Of a stretch of 64,000 nt of DNA, positions 56,481 through 64,000 are shown piece by piece. The notes beneath the pieces are model-generated. The model worked only from the letters and a program-made list of their open reading frames with translations, was not told where the DNA came from and did no database searches. A program made the position numbers and the translations under genes. Origin of the DNA: AC-56 sp963702195 (lineage in GTDB: Bacteria > Actinomycetota > Thermoleophilia > Solirubrobacterales > 70-9); assembly GCA_963702195.1 (NCBI GenBank), contig OY969725.1, positions 124,001 through 188,000 on the forward strand. Direction: 5' to 3'. The stretch's first letter is position 1, and the number at the start of each line of letters is the position of its first letter.

Positions 56481-57176
56481 TCACTTCGGCTCTGGAGGGG
56501 CGATCGCTCTCAGGCGGCGCCAGTAGGGGCACATCCGCCGCAGCCCGCACTCGTCGCAGCGCGGGCGCGGGCGGCAGACCTCCCGCCCGTGGCGGATCAG
56601 GTTCATGTGGAACTCGTACGCGTCCTCGGGATCTGTGATGCGGAGCATCTCGTCGTGCGCCTCCTCGAACGACGCCTTCTCGCGGAACAGGCCGAGACGG
56701 CCGCCCACCCGGTACACGTGGGTGTCCACGGGGATCTCCGGCCGGTCGAAGGCGAAGATGAGGACGCAGGCGGCAGTCTTGCGCCCGACGCCGGGGAGCG
56801 CCGTGAGGAAGTCGATCGCCTCCTCGCGCGGCGCCTCCTCGATCCAGTCCAGGTTCGGGTGGTCCTGGAGCTCGCCGAGGATCTGCTGGATCCGAGGCCC
56901 CTTGGTGTTCGCGAGGCCACCGGGGCGGATGGCCTCGATGACCTCGTCGGTCGGCGCGTCGCGCACCTCCTCCCAGGTGGGAAAGCGCTCCCGGAGCCGG
57001 TCGTAGGCGACATCCCTGTTCGTATCGTTCGTGTTCTGGGACAGCACCGTCCGGACCAGCTCCGCGATCGGATGGCCGTGCGCGTCGTTCACCGGGCGGC
57101 CGTAGAGCTCGCGCAGGCGGTCTCGGATGGCCCGGACCCGGCGCTTGGGCGGCCGTTTCCAACCGTTCTCGCTCAC
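56481..57176 (-). CDS. nth: Endonuclease III-like DNA glycosylase
   Basis: 231 residues from GTG 57176. HhH-GPD fold with TVLSQNTND, hairpin LTALPGVGRKTAACVL carrying the catalytic Lys, and the Asp of VDTHVYRVGGRLGL. The iron-sulfur loop reads C-x5-C-x2-C-x5-C (VCRPRPRCDECGLRRMC) where Nth usually has C-x6-C first. Excises oxidised pyrimidines in base excision repair. Divergent from the PAP2-like gene with only 11 bases between starts. Confidence 0.9.
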   Translation of the reverse strand: MSENGWKRPPKRRVRAIRDRLRELYGRPVNDAHGHPIAELVRTVLSQNTNDTNRDVAYDRLRERFPTWEEVRDAPTDEVIEAIRPGGLANTKGPRIQQILGELQDHPNLDWIEEAPREEAIDFLTALPGVGRKTAACVLIFAFDRPEIPVDTHVYRVGGRLGLFREKASFEEAHDEMLRITDPEDAYEFHMNLIRHGREVCRPRPRCDECGLRRMCPYWRRLRAIAPPEPK

Positions 57177-57187
57177 GGGCCGAGCAT

Positions 57188-58045
57188 ATGGTCCGACGCC
57201 TGACGTCGATTGCAGGGTCGGGGCCGGAGCGGTCGAAGAACCGCGGTTACAATCCGCGGAATCCGCCCGTGCCCCAAGTCGTCCAAAGCCTAGGCAGAAG
57301 GCTGCCAAACGGTTGGCTCGATCTGTTTCGCCAGGTCGTGATGTTCGTGGCTGCCTACCAGGGGTACCAGGTGGTGCGGGGAATCGCCGATTCGCACCCT
57401 TCGACGGCGCTTGCGAACGGCACGCACGTCATCCACCTGGAGCAATCGCTCGGCGCCTTCTTCGAGCCTGCGTTCCAGCAGGCGTTCCTGAACCACCAGT
57501 GGATCATCGACCTCGCGAACTGGTCGTACTTCAACAGCCACTTCGTGGTCACGACCGCGTTCCTCGCGTGGCTCTACCTCTATCGGAACGACCACTTCAA
57601 CTTCGTCCGCAACATGTTTCTGGTCGCGATGGGCCTGGCGCTGATCGGCTACGTGCTCTACCCGACGGCGCCGCCGCGGATGTTCCCGGGCGATGGCTTC
57701 ACAGACACGATCGCCGCCTTCACGAGCACGAACCAGGACACTTCGTTCACGAGCCTCCTGGTCAATCCGTACGCGGCGGTGCCCAGCATGCACATCGCGT
57801 TCTCGTTGATGGTCGCGGTCGCGGCCATCAACCTGGTCCGGACGGCCTGGGCGCGCATCCTGTGGTCCGTCTATCCGCTGACCGTCTTCTTCGTCATCGT
57901 CGTCACGGCGAACCACTTCTGGTTCGACGCAGCGGTCGGTGCGATGGTCGCCTGCCTCGCCGCCGCCTCGGCGCATCAGCTCGCGAGGCTCCGCCCGGAC
58001 GCCTGGTCGTGGCGCGACGAGGGCGTGGACGAAGCCCCGGCCTGA
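57188..58045 (+). CDS. PAP2-superfamily membrane enzyme, inositol-phosphoceramide-synthase-like
   Basis: 285 residues, about six membrane helices. The catalytic set is spread as in Aur1/IPC-type PAP2 enzymes: YPTAPPRMFPG, VPSMHIAFSLMV (His nucleophile region) and TANHFWFDAAVGA (second His, Asp). Such enzymes move phosphoinositol or similar head groups between lipids. It is the first gene of a run with a CDP-alcohol phosphatidyltransferase and ino1. The exact reaction is inferred. The start could lie later than ATG 57188, because the first 30 residues are basic and poorly structured. Confidence 0.82.
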   Translation: MVRRLTSIAGSGPERSKNRGYNPRNPPVPQVVQSLGRRLPNGWLDLFRQVVMFVAAYQGYQVVRGIADSHPSTALANGTHVIHLEQSLGAFFEPAFQQAFLNHQWIIDLANWSYFNSHFVVTTAFLAWLYLYRNDHFNFVRNMFLVAMGLALIGYVLYPTAPPRMFPGDGFTDTIAAFTSTNQDTSFTSLLVNPYAAVPSMHIAFSLMVAVAAINLVRTAWARILWSVYPLTVFFVIVVTANHFWFDAAVGAMVACLAAASAHQLARLRPDAWSWRDEGVDEAPA

Positions 58046-58068
58046 TCCATCCAGATACCGTCTGACCC

Positions 58069-58710
58069 GTGGCGTCGGAGGTACCGGGTGGCCAGCTTCG
58101 CGATGTGCGCACGGGCCAGGAGTTCCGGGCGTACGCGCGGGGACGGCTGATCGAGTCGCGGCTGACGCCGAACGCGATCTCCCTCACGGGTTTCGTGCTG
58201 AACGTCGCCGCCGCGGTCCTGGTCACGCAGCGCCTCTGGGTGCTCGGCGGGTTCGCGTTCATCGTCGGCTCGGTGATGGACACCCTGGACGGCCGGTACT
58301 CGCGGATGTCCGGCAAGGGGACGCTGTTCGGGGCCTTCCTCGACTCGACCCTCGACCGGATCGAAGAGGGCGTCGTGCTGACCGCCGTCGCCTGGTACTT
58401 CGCGGACACCGGCCACGCGATCCCGGCCGCCGCGTGCGTGCTGACAGTGCTCGGGTCGCTGATGGTCTCCTACACGCGGGCCCGCGCGGAGGCTCTCGGC
58501 GTCGAGTGCAAGGTCGGAATTGCCACCCGACCCGTGCGGGTGGTCATCCTGTCGATCGGCCTCGTGTTCGCCAAGGGTGCGGGGATCTTCGACGTGGAAT
58601 TGCTGGCACCGGCCATCTACGCTATGGCTGCGCTTACAGCGGTTACCGTTGTCCAACGCGTTTGGCACGTACGCGGTGAGCTGCGGGCGCTGGACGAGCC
58701 CGAGGTGTAA
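58069..58710 (+). CDS. CDP-alcohol phosphatidyltransferase, likely phosphatidylinositol-phosphate synthase
   Basis: 213 residues. The family signature is D-x2-DG-x2-SR-x8-G-x3-D-x3-D (MDTLDGRYSRMSGKG then GAFLDSTLD), with Ser replacing the usual Ala before Arg. About six helices. Six residues are predicted to bind two metals in the membrane active site. Next to ino1, the natural substrates are CDP-diacylglycerol and inositol 3-phosphate, as in mycobacterial PgsA1. Confidence 0.88.
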   Translation: MASEVPGGQLRDVRTGQEFRAYARGRLIESRLTPNAISLTGFVLNVAAAVLVTQRLWVLGGFAFIVGSVMDTLDGRYSRMSGKGTLFGAFLDSTLDRIEEGVVLTAVAWYFADTGHAIPAAACVLTVLGSLMVSYTRARAEALGVECKVGIATRPVRVVILSIGLVFAKGAGIFDVELLAPAIYAMAALTAVTVVQRVWHVRGELRALDEPEV

Positions 58711-58772
58711 CCGGCACACGAGTGCGGCGTAGTAGCAGGCTGCCACCCGCCGCGAGGAGGACTTCCGACCGA

Positions 58773-59960
58773 ATGAGCACCCAGAACGGATCGCACGACG
58801 GCGCAGCCGGAAACGGCCACTTGATCGACGACGGCAAGGTCCGCGTCGCGATCGTGGGAGTCGGCAACTGCGCCAACTCCCTTATCCAGGGCGTCACCTA
58901 CTACAAGGACGCCGACCCCGCCGAGGAGGTTCCGGGCCTCATGCACGTGGACCTCGGCGGCTATCACGTGCGCGACGTGGAGTTCGTCGCCGCGTTCGAC
59001 ATCGACGCCGAGAAGGTCGGCAAGGATCTCGGCGAGGCGATCTGGGCGGGGCAGAACAACACCATCAAGTTCGCCGACGTTCCCGAGCTCGGCGTCCCCG
59101 TTCATCGCGGCATGACGCACGACGGCCTCGGCAAGTACCTGAAGGAGAAGATCACCAAGGCCCCCGGGTCCACCGACGACGTGGTCGGGATCCTGAAGGA
59201 GACCCGCGCGGACGTTCTGGTCTGCTACCTGCCGGTCGGCTCCGAGCAGGCGACCAAGTGGTACGTCGAGCAGGCGCTTCAGGCCGGAGTGGGATTCGTC
59301 AACTGCCTGCCGGTCTTCATCGCCCGCGAGGGCTACTGGGACAAGCGCTTCGAGGAGGCTGGACTGCCGATCGTCGGCGACGACATCAAGTCCCAGGTCG
59401 GGGCGACCATCGTGCACCGCCAGCTCGCGCGCCTCTTCCATGACCGCGGTGTACGGCTCGAGCGGACCTCGCAGCTCAACGTCGGCGGCAACATGGACTT
59501 CTACAACATGCTCGAGCGCGAGCGGCTGGCCTCGAAGAAGGAGTCGAAGACCAACGCCGTCACCTCGATCATGGGCCACGAGCTGCCCGCCGACGACGTG
59601 CACGTCGGGCCATCCGACTACGTCCCCTGGCTGACGGACCGCAAGTGGGCGCACATCAGGCTCGAGGGCAAGGCGTTCGGGGACGTGCCGCTGACCGCTG
59701 AGCTCAAGCTCGAGGTCTGGGACTCGCCGAACTCCGCCGGGATCGTCATCGACGCGGTGCGGATCGCCAAGCTCGCGCTGAACGACGGAGTTGCCGGCCA
59801 GCTCGATGGCCCGTCCAGCTACCTGATGAAGTCGCCGCACACGCAGCGCCCGGACGACCAGGCGCGGCAGCTGACGGAGGACTTCATCTCCGAGCACGCG
59901 CGCAAGGCGCCCGGCGAGCGAGCGAAAGAGCTCGCGACGGAGCCGGCCGCCGCCGACTGA
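58773..59960 (+). CDS. ino1: Inositol-3-phosphate synthase
   Basis: 395 residues from ATG 58773; GAGGAGG lies about 15 bases upstream. Converts glucose 6-phosphate to inositol 3-phosphate with NAD. VRVAIVGVGNCANSLIQG start, LPVGSEQATKWYVEQAL, LPVFIAREGYWDKRF, DDIKSQVGATIVHR, LNVGGNMDFYNM and EVWDSPNSAGIVIDA are diagnostic of the actinobacterial type. Precedes a strong hairpin. Confidence 0.96.
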   Translation: MSTQNGSHDGAAGNGHLIDDGKVRVAIVGVGNCANSLIQGVTYYKDADPAEEVPGLMHVDLGGYHVRDVEFVAAFDIDAEKVGKDLGEAIWAGQNNTIKFADVPELGVPVHRGMTHDGLGKYLKEKITKAPGSTDDVVGILKETRADVLVCYLPVGSEQATKWYVEQALQAGVGFVNCLPVFIAREGYWDKRFEEAGLPIVGDDIKSQVGATIVHRQLARLFHDRGVRLERTSQLNVGGNMDFYNMLERERLASKKESKTNAVTSIMGHELPADDVHVGPSDYVPWLTDRKWAHIRLEGKAFGDVPLTAELKLEVWDSPNSAGIVIDAVRIAKLALNDGVAGQLDGPSSYLMKSPHTQRPDDQARQLTEDFISEHARKAPGERAKELATEPAAAD

Positions 59961-59983
59961 CCCGCGCGACCGGATTGATCTGA

Positions 59984-60010
59984 GCGAGGCCCGCCTCCCG
60001 CGGGCCTCGC
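59984..60010 (+). terminator. Strong hairpin after ino1
   Basis: GCGAGGCCCGC 59984-59994 and GCGGGCCTCGC 60000-60010, a perfect 11-bp stem with a 5-base loop, 23 bases after the ino1 stop. Few T follow (GCTTCTAT). Likely ends the lipid-cluster transcript, though the next gene starts only 7 bases later. Confidence 0.65.
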
Positions 60011-60016
60011 GCTTCT

Positions 60017-61960
60017 ATGCTGCGCGACGTGGCCCGGGACTCCATGTCGATCGTCCAGGTGAGCCCGCAGCCGTGGGGTGTCACTCACGAGATCAACGAG
60101 TTCGTCGATCGCGTGTCGGCCGGGCTGTCGGATCGAGGGCATCGCGTCATCGTGGCGGCACCTTCCGGGTCGCGAGCGGCCGTGCGCGAATCCCGCCGGG
60201 CGATCGATGCAGCGCGCCGGCGGCCGGCGGCACTGTTCACGGGCGCCTGGAAGGGCGACCGGGCCGGCGGGGATGGCGGCCCTCCGGTCCTCGCGGTCGG
60301 CTCCAGCATCTCGATGCCCCGCGGCCCCGGGCCGCGGGCGGCGCCGGTGCCGATCGACCTCAGCCGGCCGCTCGAGGATCTGCTCGGTGGCGTCGACTTC
60401 GACGTCGTGCACGTCCACGACCCGTTCGCGCCGAGCGCCACCGCCGTCGCGCTGCGCCACTCCCGTTCGTTGAACGTCGGCACGTTCCACGAGCCGACGG
60501 AGCGGATCCTCTCGACCCAGGTCGCCCGGCCGCTCGTGGAGATCTTCTTCGGACGGCTCGACGCCCGGACGGTGACCTCCGATGCGACCTCGGAGCTGAT
60601 GGAGCGGTTCTTCCCGGGCTCGTACGAGTTGATGGCGCCCGGCGTCGATTCCGGCGTCGAGAGCTCGTGGCCGGGTGACGGCGATTCCGAGGACGACCGG
60701 CCTGTCCGGATCGCGTTCTGCCTCGAGGAGGAGCGTGGGGCGCTTCGCCTGTTCCTCCGCGCGCTGAGGCGCCTGCCGCTGGAGATGAACTGGGAGGCCG
60801 CTGTGTGGACTCCGGGCGCCACCGAGGTGCGGCTCGCGAGGCGCCTGCGCGACCGGGTGCACGTGCTCGGACCGCGGCAGGCCGCTCCCGACGAGCTCAT
60901 CGCAGCGGCGGACGTCCTCTGCGCGGCCTCGGGTGGGCCGCGCATGGCGCCCGGCCTGTTGCGCAAGGCGCTGGCCTCGGGGACGGTCCCCGTGGCTTCG
61001 CAGCTGCCGCTCTACCGCGAACTGGTCGGGGACGGCGAGCGCGGCCTGCTGTTTCCGGCCGGGGATGCGCTCACGCTCGCCGGACAGGTGCAGCGGCTGG
61101 TCGCGGAGCCTGGGCTCAGAGTCAATCTCCTGAAGGGCGCGAGAGGGGCCGTTCGGGATTGGGAGGCGGTCGTCGACGAGGTCGAGGAGATCTACCGGCG
61201 CATCTGCGCGCGCCGTCACGACCCAGCCGGCAACCCCACGGTCCGGCGCCGGCTGGCGAACCGCCCGTCGATCCATGTCGACCTCCACATGCACACCGAC
61301 CACTCACCTGACTGCGCGACGCCGGTGGACGTGCTCCTCGACACGGCCAAGGAGCGCGGGCTGGGGGCGATCGCGATCACCGACCACAATGAGATCTCGG
61401 GCGCGATGGCGGCGCGCGAGCTCGCGGAGGAGCGGGGCGACGTGAAGGTAATCGTCGCGGAGGAGGTGAAGACGGCCGAGCAGGGCGAGGTGATCGGCCT
61501 CTTCCTCTCCGAGAAGATCCCCCGGGGAATGACGATGGCGGAGACGATCGCCGACATTCGCCGCCAGGGCGGGCTCGTGTATGTGCCGCACCCGTTCGAT
61601 CGGCTTCACTCGGTGCCCGACTACGAGCACCTGCTCGACATGGTCGAGGAGATCGACATCCTCGAGGTGTTCAACCCGCGCGTCGCGTTGACCGCGTTCA
61701 ACGAGGAGGCGGAGCGCTTCGCCGCCAAGTACCGGATCGTCCCGGGAGCCGGCTCCGACAGCCACGTGGCTCAGGGGCTGGGCAGCGTGATGATCCGGGT
61801 CCACGACTTCGACGGGCCCGAGGAGTTCCTCGAGGCGATGCGCGACGCGGACATCGTCCGCAAGCACAAGAACCTCATCTACGTCCAGGCGCTCAAGTTG
61901 CTGCAGACGACCGGCCGGTCCGGGGCGGGTGCCAGGCGCCCGGCGCGGCGCACGCGGTGA
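60017..61960 (+). CDS. Glycosyltransferase GT4 - PHP phosphoesterase fusion
   Basis: 647 residues (ATG 60017; ATG 60044 is equally plausible and starts at SIVQVSPQPWG). The N-terminal half is a GT-B GT4 fold with VVHVHDPFAPS, FHEPTE, APGVDSG and ASGTVPVASQLPLYRELV. From about residue 425 a PHP domain follows: VDLHMHTDHSPD, AITDHNEISG, VPHPFDR and GSDSHVAQGLG, the metal-binding His/Asp set. The GT part resembles PimB-type mannosyltransferases acting on phosphatidylinositol. Fusion to PHP suggests it also removes a phosphate. The link to the ino1 cluster is by position. Confidence 0.85.
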   Translation: MLRDVARDSMSIVQVSPQPWGVTHEINEFVDRVSAGLSDRGHRVIVAAPSGSRAAVRESRRAIDAARRRPAALFTGAWKGDRAGGDGGPPVLAVGSSISMPRGPGPRAAPVPIDLSRPLEDLLGGVDFDVVHVHDPFAPSATAVALRHSRSLNVGTFHEPTERILSTQVARPLVEIFFGRLDARTVTSDATSELMERFFPGSYELMAPGVDSGVESSWPGDGDSEDDRPVRIAFCLEEERGALRLFLRALRRLPLEMNWEAAVWTPGATEVRLARRLRDRVHVLGPRQAAPDELIAAADVLCAASGGPRMAPGLLRKALASGTVPVASQLPLYRELVGDGERGLLFPAGDALTLAGQVQRLVAEPGLRVNLLKGARGAVRDWEAVVDEVEEIYRRICARRHDPAGNPTVRRRLANRPSIHVDLHMHTDHSPDCATPVDVLLDTAKERGLGAIAITDHNEISGAMAARELAEERGDVKVIVAEEVKTAEQGEVIGLFLSEKIPRGMTMAETIADIRRQGGLVYVPHPFDRLHSVPDYEHLLDMVEEIDILEVFNPRVALTAFNEEAERFAAKYRIVPGAGSDSHVAQGLGSVMIRVHDFDGPEEFLEAMRDADIVRKHKNLIYVQALKLLQTTGRSGAGARRPARRTR

Positions 61961-62634
61961 TGCACGCGGGAGGAGCGGCGTCGGGGCCGTCAAAGAACCC
62001 CCACATCGCTGCCAGAGACGGAGTCAAAGTGCCGGCCACCGACGACGAGATTCAGGAGAAGTACCTGGAGCGGGCGATCCGCGAGCTGAACGAGCTCACG
62101 CACCGGCTCCAGGAGTGCTCGCATTGCCCCCGAGGCAACCTGATGCCCGTCCTCGGCTCGGGTCACCCGCAGGCGGACATCATGCTGCTGAAGTTCGCGC
62201 CGAGCGCCGCCGAGATCGAGGAGGGGGTCGCGTTCTACGGCCGGGCCGGGAACGCGCTGCGCAAGAGCTTCCGGCGGCTCAACATCGATCCGCTCGTCGT
62301 CTACGGGACGCTGTGCGTGAAGTGCCCGGTCTCCGATCCCTCGCTGGCCGGAGGGGAGTGCATCGAGCGGATCGTCGAGGAGATCGCGATCGTCCAGCCG
62401 AAGATCGTCGTCGTGATGGGCGAGCCGGCGCTCGAGGTCCTCAACGACGTTGAAGTACCGCTGTCGCGGGAGCTCGAGGCAAGCGCCGGACGCATCCAGG
62501 AGCTGACGCCCACGACCGAGGCGCTCTACGTGCCCGACATCGACGAGTCGCTGGATTCCGAGGAGTCGAAGCGCGAATTCTGGTCCGCCTTCCGCGTGCT
62601 CGGCGACTGGTACGCGGAGCTGCCGCCCTACTGA
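61957..62634 (+). CDS. Uracil-DNA-glycosylase-superfamily protein with altered catalytic motif
   Basis: 225 residues from GTG 61957 (overlaps the GT-PHP stop); GTG 62029 has GGAG upstream and would remove 24 residues. Family 4/5 features: ECSHCPRGN near 53-60, PVLGSGHPQADIMLL, FYGRAGNALRKSFRRL, VYGTLCVKCPVSDPSL and PKIVVVMGEPAL. The GEAPG motif with its catalytic acid is replaced by LKFAPS, and no C-terminal HPS motif is seen, so uracil excision is doubtful. Four Cys could still hold an iron-sulfur cluster. Confidence 0.75.
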   Translation: MMHAGGAASGPSKNPHIAARDGVKVPATDDEIQEKYLERAIRELNELTHRLQECSHCPRGNLMPVLGSGHPQADIMLLKFAPSAAEIEEGVAFYGRAGNALRKSFRRLNIDPLVVYGTLCVKCPVSDPSLAGGECIERIVEEIAIVQPKIVVVMGEPALEVLNDVEVPLSRELEASAGRIQELTPTTEALYVPDIDESLDSEESKREFWSAFRVLGDWYAELPPY

Positions 62635-62662
62635 GCCGCGGCGAAACTAGACTGCGTCGCGA

Positions 62663-62842
62663 ATGGAGCTCGAGGAGAGGACCATCGAGGATCTCCCGGA
62701 GCGGTGCGAGAACTGCGGCGCCACTCTCACTGACGCCGAGAAGCAGCGGATCCTCGACGACGGCGCGACGGCGGCGCTCTGCACGATCTGCGCGACCGAG
62801 CTGGACTCCGTCTCCGAGGGCGACGAGGCGGAAGAGCTCTAG
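62663..62842 (+). CDS. Small zinc-ribbon protein
   Basis: 59 residues, ATG 62663 to TAG 62840-62842, too short for many gene finders. Two C-x2-C pairs, C15/C18 and C40/C43, separated by a helix (TDAEKQRILDD), with acidic ends. It would bind one zinc. Function unknown. Its stop shares CTAG with the stop of the opposing GH5 gene. Confidence 0.7.
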   Translation: MELEERTIEDLPERCENCGATLTDAEKQRILDDGATAALCTICATELDSVSEGDEAEEL

Positions 62843-64000
62843 CTCTTCGGGGTGACCGTCAAGGTCACCTTCGATGCGCCGCCCTGCCGCGTCAGCACCA
62901 GGTGCTGTGAGCTCCCCTTCGGTGAGATGCTGGCGCCCCTTGCCTCGGCCAGGTATCCGTCCGGGTAGTGGCGTCTGGGGATGTAGACCGTCGTCTTCGA
63001 CCGAGGCGGTAGGACCCGGCCGCTCGGAGTCTTCTTCGAGTAGGCGAACGAGAACACGCCCGTGTCCTCGTCGTAGTCGATCGACGTGGGCGTCCCCGCA
63101 GTCACCTGCGGATAGGGCCGCTCCAGCAGCGCGAGCTTCTTGCGAATGACGTTCGAGCCAGTCGGCGGCTTCCTCGGGTCCTTGACGATCGCCTGGACGT
63201 TCCCGGGGCCGCTGGTGGTCGGGTCGTCGCAGCCGCAGTAGGCCCACCACGTCCACGAGACCATGTGCTGGTCCGCGAGATCGACGATGTGCTCGATCCG
63301 CGGGTGCTCGTTGGTGGCGCCGAACTCGGTCAGCATCAGCGCGCGGTCCGTCTTGACCGCCTCGTCGTCGGCGTTGCCGAACACGAGGCTCTCCGTTGTC
63401 GGGCAGGTGGGCGCGCTGTTGTCAAGGCAATAGTTGTGGAAGCTGAAGCCGGAATTCGACCCGATTCGCGGCAGGTGGGTCTTCGGCCCGAAGTTGAAGA
63501 GGACGTTCGGCTCCTGCCAGACGATGTGCCTGCGATCGACCTTTCGGATCGCGCCGGTCGCCTTGCGGCTCATCGTCGCGAGGGAGCCGGTGTCGAAGCG
63601 CGGGCAGCCCTCCGGGCTGATGCACGGCTGCCAGTTCGAGCCGGGCCAGGGCTCGTTCAGGAGGTCGTAGCCGAGGACGCCGGGGCTCTTCCGGAACCTG
63701 CTCGCGACATGCCGCCACGCTGCGGCGTAGCGGTCCACCAGTCCGATCCCGCCGGGGCCGCGGTCGTTGGCCCAGAAGTGGTCGAAGGCGTGCTGGAGCG
63801 CAGGGTTGGTGAGGTAGTTGCCGGGGAAGCCGTTGCGCGGGTTCGGCAGGCCGTCGTCCTGAACCGCCCAGTCGGGCCAGCCCTCGCCCTGGAACTTCTC
63901 GTTGTAGAGGTCCTGGTGAAAGTCGAGCAGCGAGAACACGTCGTTGCGGTCGAGGGTGCGCTCGGTGCGGGCGATGTTCTTGAGGTAGCCGTCGTCGTAG
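62839..64000 (-). CDS. GH5 glycoside hydrolase, endoglycoceramidase-like (5' end outside window)
   Basis: The frame is open from the right edge of the window to the stop at 62839, about 387 residues visible. Family 5 acid/base Glu is in YDLLNEPWPGSNW and the nucleophile Glu in LTEFGATNEH. DFHQDLYN, FDHFWAND, IRKVDRRHIVWQEP and SFHNYC resemble actinobacterial endoglycoceramidases, which release oligosaccharides from glycolipids. A C-terminal beta-sandwich (about the last 100 residues) follows. Signal peptide not visible as the start is missing. Confidence 0.85.
   Translation of the reverse strand, partial: YDDGYLKNIARTERTLDRNDVFSLLDFHQDLYNEKFQGEGWPDWAVQDDGLPNPRNGFPGNYLTNPALQHAFDHFWANDRGPGGIGLVDRYAAAWRHVASRFRKSPGVLGYDLLNEPWPGSNWQPCISPEGCPRFDTGSLATMSRKATGAIRKVDRRHIVWQEPNVLFNFGPKTHLPRIGSNSGFSFHNYCLDNSAPTCPTTESLVFGNADDEAVKTDRALMLTEFGATNEHPRIEHIVDLADQHMVSWTWWAYCGCDDPTTSGPGNVQAIVKDPRKPPTGSNVIRKKLALLERPYPQVTAGTPTSIDYDEDTGVFSFAYSKKTPSGRVLPPRSKTTVYIPRRHYPDGYLAEARGASISPKGSSQHLVLTRQGGASKVTLTVTPKS

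Noticed and set aside
60017..60043. First nine residues of the GT4-PHP protein as a certain start
   Set aside because: ATG 60044 fits the GT4 fold start as well; neither has a clear ribosome site, so the start is left open.

Overview
The window is high-GC chromosomal DNA with overlapping reading frames, frequent GTG and TTG starts, an inositol-phosphate synthase next to a CDP-alcohol phosphatidyltransferase, and a dnaK-grpE-dnaJ-hspR-clpB operon. Together these point to an actinobacterium. The gene mix (GYD protein beside purD, Usp-like membrane protein, stand-alone PE-ligase LigD, many sulfatases and sulfotransferases) looks to me like a soil Thermoleophilia/Solirubrobacterales-type lineage; that last step is inference and no marker here proves it.

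Layout. 0-6.3 kb: end of thiS, thiG, an all-helical unknown gene and ligD, then a tRNA-Lys with an unusual elbow pair whose antisense strand carries the 3' end of a double-HNH nuclease gene, then a PASTA lipoprotein, a CGNR regulator, a PhzF protein and a membrane protein. 6.4-46.8 kb: de novo purine genes, all on the minus strand. In transcription order they run purD-E-B ... C ... S-Q ... L ... F-(SnoaL-like)-N-H, which matches the Bacillus pur operon order apart from the position of purD, but they are spread over about 40 kb by four blocks of unrelated genes. purK and purM are not in the window. The blocks hold: (i) an ABC exporter, an L,D-transpeptidase and a sulfatase; (ii) a GT2, two sulfatases, three sulfotransferases and a GT-A-like protein; (iii) a nucleotide-sugar epimerase, a processive GT2, UDP-GlcNAc 2-epimerase, three more GT2 enzymes and two more sulfotransferases; (iv) an MBL-fold protein, a secreted repeat protein, and a CsoR repressor joined to a cytochrome P450.

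46.9-54.3 kb: Usp-like protein and the heat-shock operon. 54.5-57.2 kb: cytochrome c, a secreted endo/exonuclease/phosphatase-fold protein and endonuclease III. 57.2-62 kb: a probable inositol-lipid cluster (PAP2/IPC-synthase-like enzyme, CDP-alcohol phosphatidyltransferase, Ino1, then a glycosyltransferase-PHP fusion). 62-64 kb: a UDG-like protein, a tiny zinc ribbon, and a GH5 endoglycoceramidase-like gene cut by the window edge.

How the genes fit together. The five sulfotransferases, three secreted sulfatases, five GT2 enzymes and two nucleotide-sugar epimerases between 16 and 39 kb read as a system for making and trimming a sulfated surface glycan or glycolipid, inserted between purine genes. 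That system, the dispersed but colinear pur operon, and the tRNA/HNH locus are the parts I consider least ordinary.
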